Positions 53,360 through 62,827 of a stretch of 64,000 bases of DNA are shown here, piece by piece. A program made the translations under genes and the position numbers. The stretch is from NCBI RefSeq assembly GCF_000429125.1, contig NZ_AUBG01000001.1, forward strand, positions 1 through 64,000, given 5' to 3'. Position 1 is the stretch's first letter; every line of letters begins with the position of its first letter. The notes under the pieces are model-generated. The model ran no database searches. It was not told the DNA's origin and saw nothing but the letters and a program-made list of their open reading frames with translations. Source of the stretch: Aequorivita capsosiphonis DSM 23843 (GTDB lineage Bacteria; Bacteroidota; Bacteroidia; Flavobacteriales; Flavobacteriaceae).

Positions 53360-55045
53360 CTATAACATATAAACGCTTAAAATACTTACACCTCCTGAAA
53401 ACAAAATAGTAATCAATAACCACCACGCAGCCAGTGCTGCTGTTTTACGGGTATGTTCGGCTTGAATTACAGCTTTGCGCTTTGTCATTTCCCAAGTAGT
53501 GTGTGCTTTATTTTCAATCAGCGTAATTTTATCTTTCATTTCCTTCACCGCATCTTCATACGTTTGGGTTACACTGTCCACACGATCTTCTGAAACCAAA
53601 TTGTTCGTGACCAAATATTCCTTGATGGAATTAGCATCTATTGTCGTCATCCAATCTTTAACATCCTCCCAAGATTCTGAAGGATCGCTGAATACTTTTA
53701 CAAAACCGTCCTTCAACTTTGTGGTATCAAATTCAAGATTGGGATCCATATTTAAAAAATATTTTACCTTTTTTAGAACGATTGTTTCAAGATTTTTTAA
53801 ATTTTCGGCAGATATGGTTTCTTTTGTTTTGTCTATAGCATTGAATACAGTTGTGGCGTAGCTATCCACCTGTTCTTTGTCGAGGTTTGTATTATCGCTC
53901 AATACTTGTACAATAGTATCGTAGTTCATTCCAAAATTTTCAGAAAGCGCATGGCCAATTGTTTCATCACTGTCTATGATTTTTTGAAGTTCACTTGTTA
54001 TATTTTCAGTATTTAATTTTTCGGGTAACAGGCCAGAGAGATATTTTTTGAATCTGTCAATACCTTTTTCAACTTCTTCCCTTGAATAATTGGAATGCTT
54101 TGCAATTACGTTTTCCGCCCCACCTATTACAGAATCTTCTTTTTGATATTCCTCCTTAAATTCCTTAACCATTTTTTGGAGGGCATTTAGGTTGTCGTTA
54201 GTATTGCCATCCTTAGCATTCTCAGTAATCAGTCTAGTTAGGATTTGTTGTATGGCCATCCATTTTGCCGGATTGTTTTTTGTGTTGCCCGCCTCAACCG
54301 TTTTTACAATATCCATTTTTAGGGTATCATAATCTGGTAATTTCGCATCCACTTTATCTACAAACTTATCCAGCACCGCTCCAATCTTTTTCATATTAAA
54401 ACTAGGAGCAAATTCCTTTCGGAGTTTGGTAATGCTGTTGGAAAGTACGTCTTCCATTTTTTGGCTTTCGGATGTTTTGAATATCCCTGTTATAGATTGG
54501 GTAGTACTTTTTAGGGCAGAAACGACCGTAGAGAATAGACCCCCAATAACAGTTTGTGCAAATTTAATTTCCAAATAAAATAGAATGAGAAAAAAGAAAG
54601 CCCAAATTACCAATGCCAAGGTTATATTTATACCCACGGTAGATATAGTTGCCAAATGCAATGCCAACCAAGTAGCCACAAGTAAAGCGAGACTGGTTGT
54701 AATGGTACACCAAATACCAAATGCTGTTGAAATGGTTTCACCGGTTCCAGCGTCGGGTTTAGCGTTCTGCTCAAATTGATATTTTTTCCTTCTTTCCTCA
54801 TCAGATTCCTCATAGCTGTGGTTGGAGGCTTTAACAAATTTCTTCCGAAGATCTCCCATTGCGCTTATACCAAGGGAAACGGAAAGAATTACGAAAATAA
54901 GCTGAAAAATAAGTGCAAGTACCACTCCAGATATTATTATCATCGCGTATTTGGGAAATACATAAATTCCTTCTACAGGTTCTAATGTTTGTGAGCTAGC
55001 AATATTTGAAAAGAGGGTGACAAATAATAGTATAATCGTTTTCAT
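53360..55045 (-). CDS. Large membrane-anchored helical protein of unknown function
   Basis: 561 residues. Signal peptide (about 1-19), then three membrane helices (near 32-60, 108-130, 138-160), a long soluble segment (about 170-525) and a last membrane helix (540-560). The soluble part contains three loosely repeated units marked by NYSREEVEKGIDRFKKYLSG, NLDKEQVDSYATTVFNAIDK and LVSEDRVDSVTQTYEDAVKE, each a short loop with a paired helix. No family recognised. Bordered by a Q/N-rich small gene and terminators, so probably monocistronic. Confidence 0.6.
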   Translation of the reverse strand: MKTIILLFVTLFSNIASSQTLEPVEGIYVFPKYAMIIISGVVLALIFQLIFVILSVSLGISAMGDLRKKFVKASNHSYEESDEERRKKYQFEQNAKPDAGTGETISTAFGIWCTITTSLALLVATWLALHLATISTVGINITLALVIWAFFFLILFYLEIKFAQTVIGGLFSTVVSALKSTTQSITGIFKTSESQKMEDVLSNSITKLRKEFAPSFNMKKIGAVLDKFVDKVDAKLPDYDTLKMDIVKTVEAGNTKNNPAKWMAIQQILTRLITENAKDGNTNDNLNALQKMVKEFKEEYQKEDSVIGGAENVIAKHSNYSREEVEKGIDRFKKYLSGLLPEKLNTENITSELQKIIDSDETIGHALSENFGMNYDTIVQVLSDNTNLDKEQVDSYATTVFNAIDKTKETISAENLKNLETIVLKKVKYFLNMDPNLEFDTTKLKDGFVKVFSDPSESWEDVKDWMTTIDANSIKEYLVTNNLVSEDRVDSVTQTYEDAVKEMKDKITLIENKAHTTWEMTKRKAVIQAEHTRKTAALAAWWLLITILFSGGVSILSVYML

Positions 55046-55129
55046 ACTTTTAGTTTAAATGGTTAATTTTTAAATGAAAGCCCCCATGATTAAATGGAGG
55101 CTCTAAAGAATGGTTTGAATAGTAGACTA

Positions 55130-55399
55130 CTATTCTTCTTCCCAAATTTGATCCTTTTTTGTTGGGTCTTGGTTTCTTTGGTTTTCACCAGGGTTGTTAC
55201 CCCAATTTCGATCCCGTGTCGGGTCTTGGGCATTTTGTTGCTGTTGCTGTTGCGATTTTTCCCATTCACGATTTTGCTGTTGTTGCTTACTGGAATCTTG
55301 AGAATCCTTACCATATTGACTACTTTGTTGCTGATTGCGTTCATTGCTTTCAGGACGGTTTTGATTCTGATTTGGATTTCTTTGATTTGAATTTTCCAT
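55130..55399 (-). CDS. Gln/Asn-rich small protein
   Basis: 89 residues, over half Gln, Asn, Asp and Glu, with a run of six Gln and NPNQNQNRPESNERNQ near the start. It ends DPTKKDQIWEEE. Predicted disordered. Frames on the opposite strand over the same DNA encode hydrophobic nonsense, so this frame is preferred. It sits in the stress region where several small hydrophilic proteins occur. Confidence 0.5.
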   Translation of the reverse strand: MENSNQRNPNQNQNRPESNERNQQQSSQYGKDSQDSSKQQQQNREWEKSQQQQQQNAQDPTRDRNWGNNPGENQRNQDPTKKDQIWEEE

Positions 55400-55709
55400 A
55401 ACATTAATTTTTTAATTAAACATTTTTCTTTTCATAAAGCTATAAAACATTTTTAAAATAATTATTGAGCTTATGGTTATTTTTGAGAGGTTTTATGAAT
55501 ACTTTAACGCTATAAATGGATTGTGTTAGGGGTTTGATCGATAATGTTAATTTTCTATTTATGAGGCCCTTACAGCTGAGTTCAATTGAGTTAAACAAAA
55601 TTTCAATTGAACAAAATTCCACATTTATAGTGTTAAAAGAAAAGACAATTTTACTAACCAGAAAAGTTAATTGTTGATAGTTTTGAAAATAACATTTAAC
55701 AAAACTCTT
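55400..55709. other. Intergenic region, nothing recognised
   Basis: About 310 bp between the Q/N-rich gene and the glycosyltransferase operon, AT-rich. TTGAGTTCAATTGAG-like short repeats occur near 55570-55610. The promoter of the downstream operon should lie here. Confidence 0.4.
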
Positions 55710-56846
55710 ATGTTCTTCCAAAATAATAATCCCTCAATTTCAAAACCTGAACCGCAACACCGCAAAAAAACGGTAGTAGCTCAAAATATTGCAATGTATG
55801 ATTTGGTCGTGTTTTCTCATTTGCGATGGAACTTTGTTTACCAGCGGCCCCAACATATAATAAGTAGGATGTCTAAAGAATATCGCACGCTTTTTATTGA
55901 AGAACCTATACCTTATATAGAAGATGAAAAATATGAATATGATCTAGAGCATGTGCTTCCAACTGTAGATGTTCTCCGTCCAAAGGTTTCTTCCATTTCG
56001 GAAATTGCCACCATACTTATAAAACTGAATCTTACCAATGTGAAAATAGCTTGGTTCTACTCAGCGGCTTTTTCTGGGCTATTGTCAACACTAAAGGCAA
56101 ATACCATTATTTATGATTGTATGGATGAACTTTCATTATTTAAAGGTGCTGATTCCAACCTTGTTATGCAAGAAGGCGAATTGATGCGAAAAGCGGATAT
56201 TATTTTTACGGGAGGAAAGTCCTTGTATGAATCAAAATCCGCCAGTTCAGACAAGGTATATTGTTTTCCAAGTTCCGTAGATATATCACATTTTCAAAAG
56301 GCACAGAATGGTTTGGAAATCCCCCAAGATATTGCCAATATAAAAGGACCCATTGTAGGTTATATTGGGGTAATTGACGAGCGAATAAATCTTGAAATCT
56401 TGGAAGGCATTGCCAAGATGCAGCCCGGGTTTTCCTTTGTAATGGTTGGACCGGTTGTAAAGATTGATGAAAACGATTTGCCGCGCACAGCGAATATTCA
56501 CTACCTGGGAATGAAATCCTACGATTCACTTCCGCAGTATTTAAAGGCTATTGATATTACGATGATGCCTTTTGCGCTAAATGATTCCACAAAATATATA
56601 AGTCCAACTAAAACTTTGGAGTATATGGCAGCAGGAAAACCCATCATTTCTACTCCTATTAAAGATGTAGTGCGCGACTATTCAGATTCTGTTTATATAG
56701 TTTCCACAGTACGGGAGTTTTCGGAAGCTTTAGAGAAAATCAATTTAAGCCCGGTGAATAATTATATCTCGCAATATCAAGATATCCTTTTAAAAACGTC
56801 TTGGAACCATACCTCGGAGCAAATGTTGCATTTAATACAAAATTAA
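55710..56846 (+). CDS. Family 1/GT4-like glycosyltransferase
   Basis: 378 residues from ATG 55710 (MFFQNNNPSI). A longer start at 55671 and a shorter one at 55794 (MYDLVVFSHLRWNFVYQRP) are possible. GT-B fold: HLRWNFVYQRPQHIISR near the start, GPIVGYIGVIDERINLEIL mid-protein and KTLEYMAAGKPIISTPIKDV, the donor-binding EX7E-type motif. First gene of a cluster with UDP-galactopyranose mutase and a GH1-like protein, so galactofuranose transfer is possible. Confidence 0.85.
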   Translation: MFFQNNNPSISKPEPQHRKKTVVAQNIAMYDLVVFSHLRWNFVYQRPQHIISRMSKEYRTLFIEEPIPYIEDEKYEYDLEHVLPTVDVLRPKVSSISEIATILIKLNLTNVKIAWFYSAAFSGLLSTLKANTIIYDCMDELSLFKGADSNLVMQEGELMRKADIIFTGGKSLYESKSASSDKVYCFPSSVDISHFQKAQNGLEIPQDIANIKGPIVGYIGVIDERINLEILEGIAKMQPGFSFVMVGPVVKIDENDLPRTANIHYLGMKSYDSLPQYLKAIDITMMPFALNDSTKYISPTKTLEYMAAGKPIISTPIKDVVRDYSDSVYIVSTVREFSEALEKINLSPVNNYISQYQDILLKTSWNHTSEQMLHLIQN

Positions 56847-56847
56847 G

Positions 56848-57978
56848 ATGGACGCAGACATATTGATAATAGGTGCGGGCATTTCAGGTTCAGTGCTTGC
56901 AGAACGTTACGCCAATTTGGACAAAAAAGTGTTGATCCTGGAAAAACGGAATCACATAGGGGGAAATTGTTATGACTTTATAGATGAAAACGGAATTTTA
57001 ATTTCAAAATATGGCGCACATCTTTTTCATACTAATGATGAAGAGGTTTGGGATTATGTAAATCGATTTGCTATTTGGTATCCTTGGGAGCACAAGGTTA
57101 TTGCAAAAGTAGATGGCCAATTGGTTCCTATACCCATAAATATTGCTACAGTAAATAAACTATTCAATCTTTCTATTTCAAATGAAGAGGAAATGAAGCA
57201 GTGGCTGGAGGATAATAGAATAAATTATGAAAATCCGAAAAATGGCGAAGAAGCCGTCTTAAACAAAGTTGGAAAAATTCTGTATGAAAAAATGTTTAAG
57301 CATTACACAAAAAAGCAGTGGAACAAATACCCTGAAGAATTGGCAGCTTCAGTTTTAAACAGAATTCCCGTTCGCCATGATTTTGATGATAGATATTTTT
57401 CAGATAAATATCAGGCGCTACCCGTGGGCGGATACACTAAGCTTTTTGAAAATTTATTGAAACATCCCAATATCACGGTGCATTTAAACACAGATTATTT
57501 TGATGTAAAGGATAGCCTCGGGAATTTTGAAAAGATATTTTACTCAGGCCCTATTGATCGTTTTTTCGATTTTAAATACAGTGCCTCGGAAAAGTTGGAA
57601 TATCGTTCCATCAACTTTGTTCCAGAAACCATTGATAAGGAATTTTACCAGGAAAATTCAGTGGTAAATTATCCAGGCCAAGAAGTGGATTTTACGCGAA
57701 TAGTGGAATATAAACATTTTGGAAATCAAAAAAGCAAAAAAACAACCATTGTGAAAGAATACACCACAGATGAAGGTGAACCTTATTATCCCGTACTTAA
57801 CGATAGAAACTTAAAAATATACGAACGCTATAAGCAAGAATCGGTCAACCATCCAAATATTCACTTTGTGGGAAGATTGGCAAACTATAAGTATTTCAAT
57901 ATGGATGAGGCATTCAAAAATGCGCTTGCCGTTTTTAAATCCGTAGCAACCTATCAATCTGAACTTGCTAAAATATGA
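56848..57978 (+). CDS. glf: UDP-galactopyranose mutase
   Basis: 376 residues. FAD-binding start ILIIGAGISGSVLAERYANL (GAGISG 9-14) followed by EKRNHIGGNCYDF. The Trp- and Arg-containing substrate loop is seen around KHYTKKQWNKYPEE, and the C-terminus has HFVGRLANYKYFNMDEAFKN. The flavin catalyses ring contraction of UDP-galactopyranose to UDP-galactofuranose. It begins 1 bp after the glycosyltransferase stop and overlaps the next gene by 4 bp. Confidence 0.95.
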   Translation: MDADILIIGAGISGSVLAERYANLDKKVLILEKRNHIGGNCYDFIDENGILISKYGAHLFHTNDEEVWDYVNRFAIWYPWEHKVIAKVDGQLVPIPINIATVNKLFNLSISNEEEMKQWLEDNRINYENPKNGEEAVLNKVGKILYEKMFKHYTKKQWNKYPEELAASVLNRIPVRHDFDDRYFSDKYQALPVGGYTKLFENLLKHPNITVHLNTDYFDVKDSLGNFEKIFYSGPIDRFFDFKYSASEKLEYRSINFVPETIDKEFYQENSVVNYPGQEVDFTRIVEYKHFGNQKSKKTTIVKEYTTDEGEPYYPVLNDRNLKIYERYKQESVNHPNIHFVGRLANYKYFNMDEAFKNALAVFKSVATYQSELAKI

Positions 57979-59114
57979 ATATTTCAACACTTTCTCTAAA
58001 CAGTTTTATGATAGCCGGCTATGAATGTGCAGACCATATTAATAGATCTGGAGAGCGCATCAATCTTCAAAGCATTACCCAGCACGATGTAAGGGTGCGG
58101 GAAGATTATCTCGACCTTCAGGGATTGGGAATTAAAACAGTTAGGGAAGGTATTTGCTGGAGTTTTGTGGAAACCAAGCCCTTCGTATTTGACTTTTCCC
58201 GATTGGATTCATTTTTTAAAGCTTCGGAGGAATTGGGTATACAAATTATTTGGGACCTCTGCCACTTTGGATATCCTGATGACCTCACTCCTACCCATCC
58301 CCAATTTGTGAAGCGGTTTTGTGCATTATGTGAAGCATTTTTAAATTACCACAAAAACCATTGCAATAAACCCCCGTGGATTGTTCCCATCAATGAAATA
58401 AGTTTTCTCTCCTGGCACTCAGGCGATGTTCGCGGCACGGTTCCATTTGCCGTTAATAGTGGGGCAGATATAAAATACCATTTATGTAAGGCTGCCATTC
58501 AGGGCATTAAGATTATAAAAGAGATTGCCCCAAACAGCATTGTGCTTTTAGTAGAACCTTTAATAAAAATCCATAAGGAATATAGGTCTCTTAGTATTGA
58601 GGAAGTAGAAAAGAAAAACGACGGGCAATTTGAGGCCATGGAAATTATTCTGGGAATGCGCCATCCGGAACTTTCAGGAAATGCAGAATTAGTAGATATG
58701 TTGGGCTTTAACTATTACTATAACAATCAATGGAACGAAATGAATGAGACCATAGATTGGCTCCGTGATGCGCAAAGAATGACGCCATTAAACGTTTTGC
58801 TTCAAGAAGTCTTTTACAAATACCGCAAACCCATAATCTTAACAGAAACCGGCCATTTTGGTCCACATCGAGATCTGTGGATGCGACAGATTACAGAGCA
58901 GTGTTTGTTAACTTTAAAAGCTGGCGTAGATTTAAAAGGGGTATGTATTTATCCAGTAATTGATAGACCAGATTGGGATGATCTGTCTTCTTACTGTAAT
59001 TGTGGAATTTGGGATTTGGATAATGAATTCAATAGAATAGTTTTTAACTCTTATTATTCCCAGGTAAGGGAAAGTGGTAAAATATTTCAAAATGAATTAT
59101 TCACAATCGATTAA
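57975..59114 (+). CDS. GH1-like glycoside hydrolase
   Basis: 379 residues. A TIM barrel with both GH1-type catalytic glutamates in recognisable positions: PINEIS (Glu141, acid/base) and ILTETG (Glu291, nucleophile), and the substrate motif CIYPVIDRPDWDD. Shorter than typical beta-glucosidases (about 450). No signal peptide, so cytosolic. Third gene of the operon (ATG overlaps glf). It may trim or edit a glycan intermediate rather than digest food sugars. Confidence 0.8.
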   Translation: MNISTLSLNSFMIAGYECADHINRSGERINLQSITQHDVRVREDYLDLQGLGIKTVREGICWSFVETKPFVFDFSRLDSFFKASEELGIQIIWDLCHFGYPDDLTPTHPQFVKRFCALCEAFLNYHKNHCNKPPWIVPINEISFLSWHSGDVRGTVPFAVNSGADIKYHLCKAAIQGIKIIKEIAPNSIVLLVEPLIKIHKEYRSLSIEEVEKKNDGQFEAMEIILGMRHPELSGNAELVDMLGFNYYYNNQWNEMNETIDWLRDAQRMTPLNVLLQEVFYKYRKPIILTETGHFGPHRDLWMRQITEQCLLTLKAGVDLKGVCIYPVIDRPDWDDLSSYCNCGIWDLDNEFNRIVFNSYYSQVRESGKIFQNELFTID

Positions 59115-59234
59115 TGCAATTATAACTTAAATTCTTAATCCTATCCGTACAATAATGTTAATATTATTTAAATCCCTTTGCACGAATTTTTAAGAATCCA
59201 TAGCTTTAAATCTTAAAATTTAAAAATTAAAATT

Positions 59235-59717
59235 ATGAAAAATTTAGAAGAACTATTTGAACATCAATTAAAAGATCTTTACAGTGCTGAAGACCAACTT
59301 ACAAAAGCATTGCCGAAAATGGTGGAAAATGCTACCGATGCAAAATTGAAAAAGGCATTTGAAGATCATTTAAAAGAAACCAAAAACCATAAAACCCGTT
59401 TAGAGGAAATTTGTAAGGAGTTAGATATTAATCCGAAAGGCGAAACCTGTAAAGCTATGAAAGGACTAATAAAGGAAGCCGAAAGTTTTATGGAAGAAGT
59501 TAAGGATAAGGAAGTTTTGGATGCCGGAATGATTGCAGAAGCACAACGTGTAGAACATTATGAAATTTCGGGTTATGGAACTGCCGTTCGTTATGCCAAA
59601 GAGTTAGGACACGACGATATAGCCAAAAAACTTAAAAAAACATTAGATGAGGAATATGGTGCAGATGACAAATTAAATGATATTGCCGAAAAACGCCTGA
59701 ATAGAAAAGCTAAGTAA
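59235..59717 (+). CDS. DUF892 ferritin-like protein (YciE/YciF family)
   Basis: 160 residues. Four-helix bundle beginning LEELFEHQLKDLYSAEDQLT and containing AFEDHLKETKNHKTRLEEI and AQRVEHYEISGYGTAVRYAK, all DUF892 signatures with Glu/His for a di-metal centre. Members are osmotic- and peroxide-stress proteins. Single gene ended by a clear terminator. Confidence 0.92.
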   Translation: MKNLEELFEHQLKDLYSAEDQLTKALPKMVENATDAKLKKAFEDHLKETKNHKTRLEEICKELDINPKGETCKAMKGLIKEAESFMEEVKDKEVLDAGMIAEAQRVEHYEISGYGTAVRYAKELGHDDIAKKLKKTLDEEYGADDKLNDIAEKRLNRKAK

Positions 59718-59733
59718 GCATTTTGATATGAAT

Positions 59734-59760
59734 AAAAAGCCCGCGTATAACGGGCTTTTT
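59734..59760 (+). terminator. Terminator after DUF892 gene
   Basis: AAAAAGCCCG (59734-59743) and CGGGCTTTTT (59751-59760), 10-bp stem then TT. Rho-independent. Confidence 0.88.
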
Positions 59761-59776
59761 TTATAAATAGATAATA

Positions 59777-60301
59777 ATGGAAAAATGGTTTATAACTACG
59801 CCAAAAGCCGCACTCGCAATTGTACTGAGCTGTGTTGGGATCTACGTTGCCGTAATTTTATTTACCCGCATTTTTGGAAAACGGAGTTTTAGCAAAATGT
59901 CAAGTTTTGACTTTGCCATGACGGTTGCCGTAGGTTCTATTATTGCCACCACAATTTTATCGAGCTCCGTTTCGATTTTGGAGGGAATCATTGGTCTATT
60001 TACTGTCTATCTGCTTCAATTAACAGCTGCTTATTTTAGAAAGTACAAATTTTTTCAAAACTTAATTGATAATGAACCTTTATTATTAATGGATGGCAAA
60101 ACTATTCTATTTGATAATTTAAAAAAAGCTCGTGTTACGGAAGGAGATTTACGATCAAAATTACGCGAGGCTAATGTTCTCAACCTATCGCAAGTAAGGG
60201 CTGTTGTTTTCGAAACCACAGGAGATATGGTTGTACTTCACACAACGGACAACAATATGGATTTAGAAGAGTGGCTTTTAAGTGATGTTAAATTGAATTA
60301 A
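59777..60301 (+). CDS. DUF421 (YetF-like) membrane protein
   Basis: 174 residues. Three membrane helices (about 12-32, 50-70, 75-92) are followed by a cytosolic domain with LLLMDGKTILFDNLKKARVT and LREANVLNLSQVRAVVFETT, the YetF/DUF421 signature. Length fits the shorter family branch. It begins 17 bp after the terminator of the DUF892 gene and is probably read separately. Function unknown, stress-linked. Confidence 0.85.
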   Translation: MEKWFITTPKAALAIVLSCVGIYVAVILFTRIFGKRSFSKMSSFDFAMTVAVGSIIATTILSSSVSILEGIIGLFTVYLLQLTAAYFRKYKFFQNLIDNEPLLLMDGKTILFDNLKKARVTEGDLRSKLREANVLNLSQVRAVVFETTGDMVVLHTTDNNMDLEEWLLSDVKLN

Positions 60302-60627
60302 AATGGTGTAATGGATTAGGATAAAGGGTTAAAAAGACTTGGATTTCCTTCTTATAAATATGCCCTAACGACTTTTCTGATTTTCCTTTAACTCAATTTC
60401 ATTTCTCAACTAGGAGTTTTTGTGGAAAATTGAAGAGGTTATAAAAAATGAAATGTCGATACTCAATCCATTTGGTCAATGCGCCCACATTAGTTCCGTT
60501 TTGCTCTATCCATCCGAAAAATAACACTATCGAACATTGTTGTTAAATGACTCTTAATTATAATTTAAACTTTTATTAAGCCATTTAATCATTTAAATAA
60601 ATGCTCTAATTTTAAAATAAAAAAAAG
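60302..60627. other. Intergenic region, nothing recognised
   Basis: About 325 bp, AT-rich with no ORF or stable hairpin. Promoter of the GntA-like operon expected here. Confidence 0.4.
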
Positions 60628-61305
60628 ATGAAAGCACACATACAATCCAATAATCTAGATTATTTAAATGACCTCGAAGACCAATATAGAAATTTCATTG
60701 TAGCCGAAAATCATCCATGTATTATGGCCAACACTGTCTTTTCTATGAATCAATTCCGACTTAAAACATATTTTAAATTGGGAAGCAAAAATACTGCTAT
60801 TGCTATGTTAGAGGATATTCAAAATTATATTGATGATTACGATTTTGACTCGAAAAGTTTTGAATCTCTCATAGCAGTTTTTCCTGAGATAGAAATTGAG
60901 ACAGAAGTGGAATTTGAAAATCTGCTTTGGCGGCAACTTCAATTTATCAATGAAAAAGATGAGCGTGATTGGGATCCCCAAGTAAGTGATGATCCAAATG
61001 ATCCTAATTTTAGTTTTAGCATTCAGGGACATGCCTTTTATATTGTAGGAATGCATCCTAAAAGTTCTAGAATCGCCAGAAGAGCACCCTACCCAACTAT
61101 AGTATTCAATTTACATTCCCAATTTGAGGAATTACGTGAAATGGGAGCATATCATAAAGTTCGTGATAAAATTAGGGCAAGGGATAAGGCATTACAAGGC
61201 AGCATAAATCCCGTCCTAAAAGATTTTGGTGAATCTAGTGAGGCTCGACAATACAGTGGAAGAAATGTTGGTGAAAAGTGGAAATGTCCATTTCATACAT
61301 CTTAA
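60628..61305 (+). CDS. YqcI/YcgG family protein, GntA-like haem-dependent N-hydroxylase
   Basis: 225 residues. The middle reads GHAFYIVGMHPKSSRIARRA, and the end YSGRNVGEKWKCPFH, which is the family hallmark Cys-Pro-Phe-His. Characterised relatives (GntA in guanitoxin biosynthesis) N-hydroxylate a guanidino group using haem. Next to it lie a DUF1989 protein and an SDR, suggesting a small amine or guanidine metabolic unit. No signal peptide. Confidence 0.75.
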   Translation: MKAHIQSNNLDYLNDLEDQYRNFIVAENHPCIMANTVFSMNQFRLKTYFKLGSKNTAIAMLEDIQNYIDDYDFDSKSFESLIAVFPEIEIETEVEFENLLWRQLQFINEKDERDWDPQVSDDPNDPNFSFSIQGHAFYIVGMHPKSSRIARRAPYPTIVFNLHSQFEELREMGAYHKVRDKIRARDKALQGSINPVLKDFGESSEARQYSGRNVGEKWKCPFHTS

Positions 61306-61328
61306 TTAGATATTAAAAACTGAAGTTA

Positions 61329-61907
61329 ATGACTTATAAAATTCAACCTCAAACTGGTACAGCTTTCAAAATTAAAAAAGGCCAACAATTAAAAGTAATT
61401 GATCCGCTTGGAGAGCAAGTTAGCGACATGGTTCTTTTTAATGCCGAAGATACAAGAGAAAAAATTTCTTCGGGAAAAACATTAGATTTTGAAGAGACCA
61501 TCATAATAACAAAGGGACACTTTCTTTGGAGCAATCGGAGTAATAAAATGATGAAAATTTTAGAAGATACCAATGGCCGGAATGATTTTTTATTGGCGCC
61601 TTGTAGCCCAGAAACATTTCAAATAATGTACAATAATCCAGATTACCATCCAAGTTGCTTTGAGAATCTATATACCAATCTGAGGCAGTTTGAAATTACA
61701 CCTGATGAAGTACCTACCGCCTTTAATATCTTTATGAATGTGCAATTTGCTGAAGATGGAAGACTAACAGTTCTACCTCCATTAAGTAAAAGTGGCGATT
61801 ATATTGTTTTTGAAGCTGAAATGGATTTGATAGTAGCATTAACCGCCTGTTCGGCGGAAGATAGCAACGGTGGAACTTTTAAACCCATAAATTATGAAAT
61901 TATATAG
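61329..61907 (+). CDS. DUF1989 / urea-carboxylase-associated family protein
   Basis: 192 residues. Family pattern: FKIKKGQQLKVIDPLGEQVS at the start, then LLAPCSPETFQIMYNNPDYH and NIFMNVQFAEDGRLTVLPPL, ending LTACSAEDSNGGTFKPI. The conserved Cys and His residues fit metal binding. Members sit beside urea carboxylase and guanidine-degradation genes. It follows the GntA-like gene by 23 bp, the same operon. Confidence 0.85.
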   Translation: MTYKIQPQTGTAFKIKKGQQLKVIDPLGEQVSDMVLFNAEDTREKISSGKTLDFEETIIITKGHFLWSNRSNKMMKILEDTNGRNDFLLAPCSPETFQIMYNNPDYHPSCFENLYTNLRQFEITPDEVPTAFNIFMNVQFAEDGRLTVLPPLSKSGDYIVFEAEMDLIVALTACSAEDSNGGTFKPINYEII

Positions 61908-61979
61908 ACATACCATCTCCCTAAGTTTTCTTAAAAGATAAAATTGCGTAAAACAAATATTTACCTTTAAATAAAAATA

Positions 61980-62801
61980 ATGAAAAAGAAAAAGATTTTA
62001 ATTACTGGAGCTGGTTCTGGCTTAGGAAAGGGAACCGCAATCGGTTTAGCAAAGGAAGGCCATTCTGTTATTGCTGGGATGCATACTTGGGAGCAAATGT
62101 CTCGATTCATTGAAGATAAAAAAGATAAGGATTATGAAAAGAATATAAATCTTATAAAACTAGATATATTAGACTATATGGATTGCGAGAAGGCTTGGGA
62201 TTTAGATATTGATATCTTAGTTAATAATGCAGGTATAGGACAAACAGGACCAATAGCCGAAATTCCCGTTGGCTTGCTAAGAGAAGTGATGGAGACGAAT
62301 GTATTCTCAACTTTAGAATTTTCACAACCATTTATTAGAAAGATGGTTGAAAAGGGTCAAGGAAAGGTAATATTCTTGTCTTCGGTTGCGGGATTAGCCA
62401 CACATCCTTTTTTAGCTCCATATAATGCTTCAAAACACGCCTTGGAGGTTATTGCTCAATGCTTACGCGACGAACTTCAACCACACGGAGTTACTGTAGC
62501 AACAATTAATCCTGGGCCGTTCAAAACAGGGTTTAACGATAGAATGTACGATACGTATAAACAATGGTTTGATGAAGATTTACATTTTACATCCCAAAAG
62601 CCAATCGAGAAAGCCGCGACTAAAATGGAAGAAAACCAATTTGATCCTCAGAAAATGATTGATAAAATGGTTGAGGTAATTCCCAAAGATAAACATGCAT
62701 TCCGTACAATCTTTCCTGACGATTTAGTTGAAAAATGTAAAGAGTATCAAGAACGTCAGTACGATATTAAGACGGATACAATAGATAAATCTAAAAAATA
62801 A
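61980..62801 (+). CDS. Short-chain dehydrogenase/reductase
   Basis: 273 residues. Cofactor motif ILITGAGSGLGKGTAIGLAK (TGxxxGxG), NNAG at the NAG position (ILVNNAGIG), and catalytic Ser, Tyr and Lys in SSVAGLATHPFLAPYNASK (Y-x-x-x-K). Oxidoreductase using NAD(P)H on an unknown alcohol or ketone. It follows the DUF1989 gene by 72 bp and precedes three small charged proteins. A clear complete SDR. Confidence 0.93.
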   Translation: MKKKKILITGAGSGLGKGTAIGLAKEGHSVIAGMHTWEQMSRFIEDKKDKDYEKNINLIKLDILDYMDCEKAWDLDIDILVNNAGIGQTGPIAEIPVGLLREVMETNVFSTLEFSQPFIRKMVEKGQGKVIFLSSVAGLATHPFLAPYNASKHALEVIAQCLRDELQPHGVTVATINPGPFKTGFNDRMYDTYKQWFDEDLHFTSQKPIEKAATKMEENQFDPQKMIDKMVEVIPKDKHAFRTIFPDDLVEKCKEYQERQYDIKTDTIDKSKK

Positions 62802-62827
62802 TTATTAATAACTTAAAAATTAAAAAG

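Noticed and set aside
55090..55404. Plus-strand ORFs over the Q/N-rich gene
   Set aside because: They are hydrophobic runs created by reading the CAG/AAT-rich minus-strand gene backwards.
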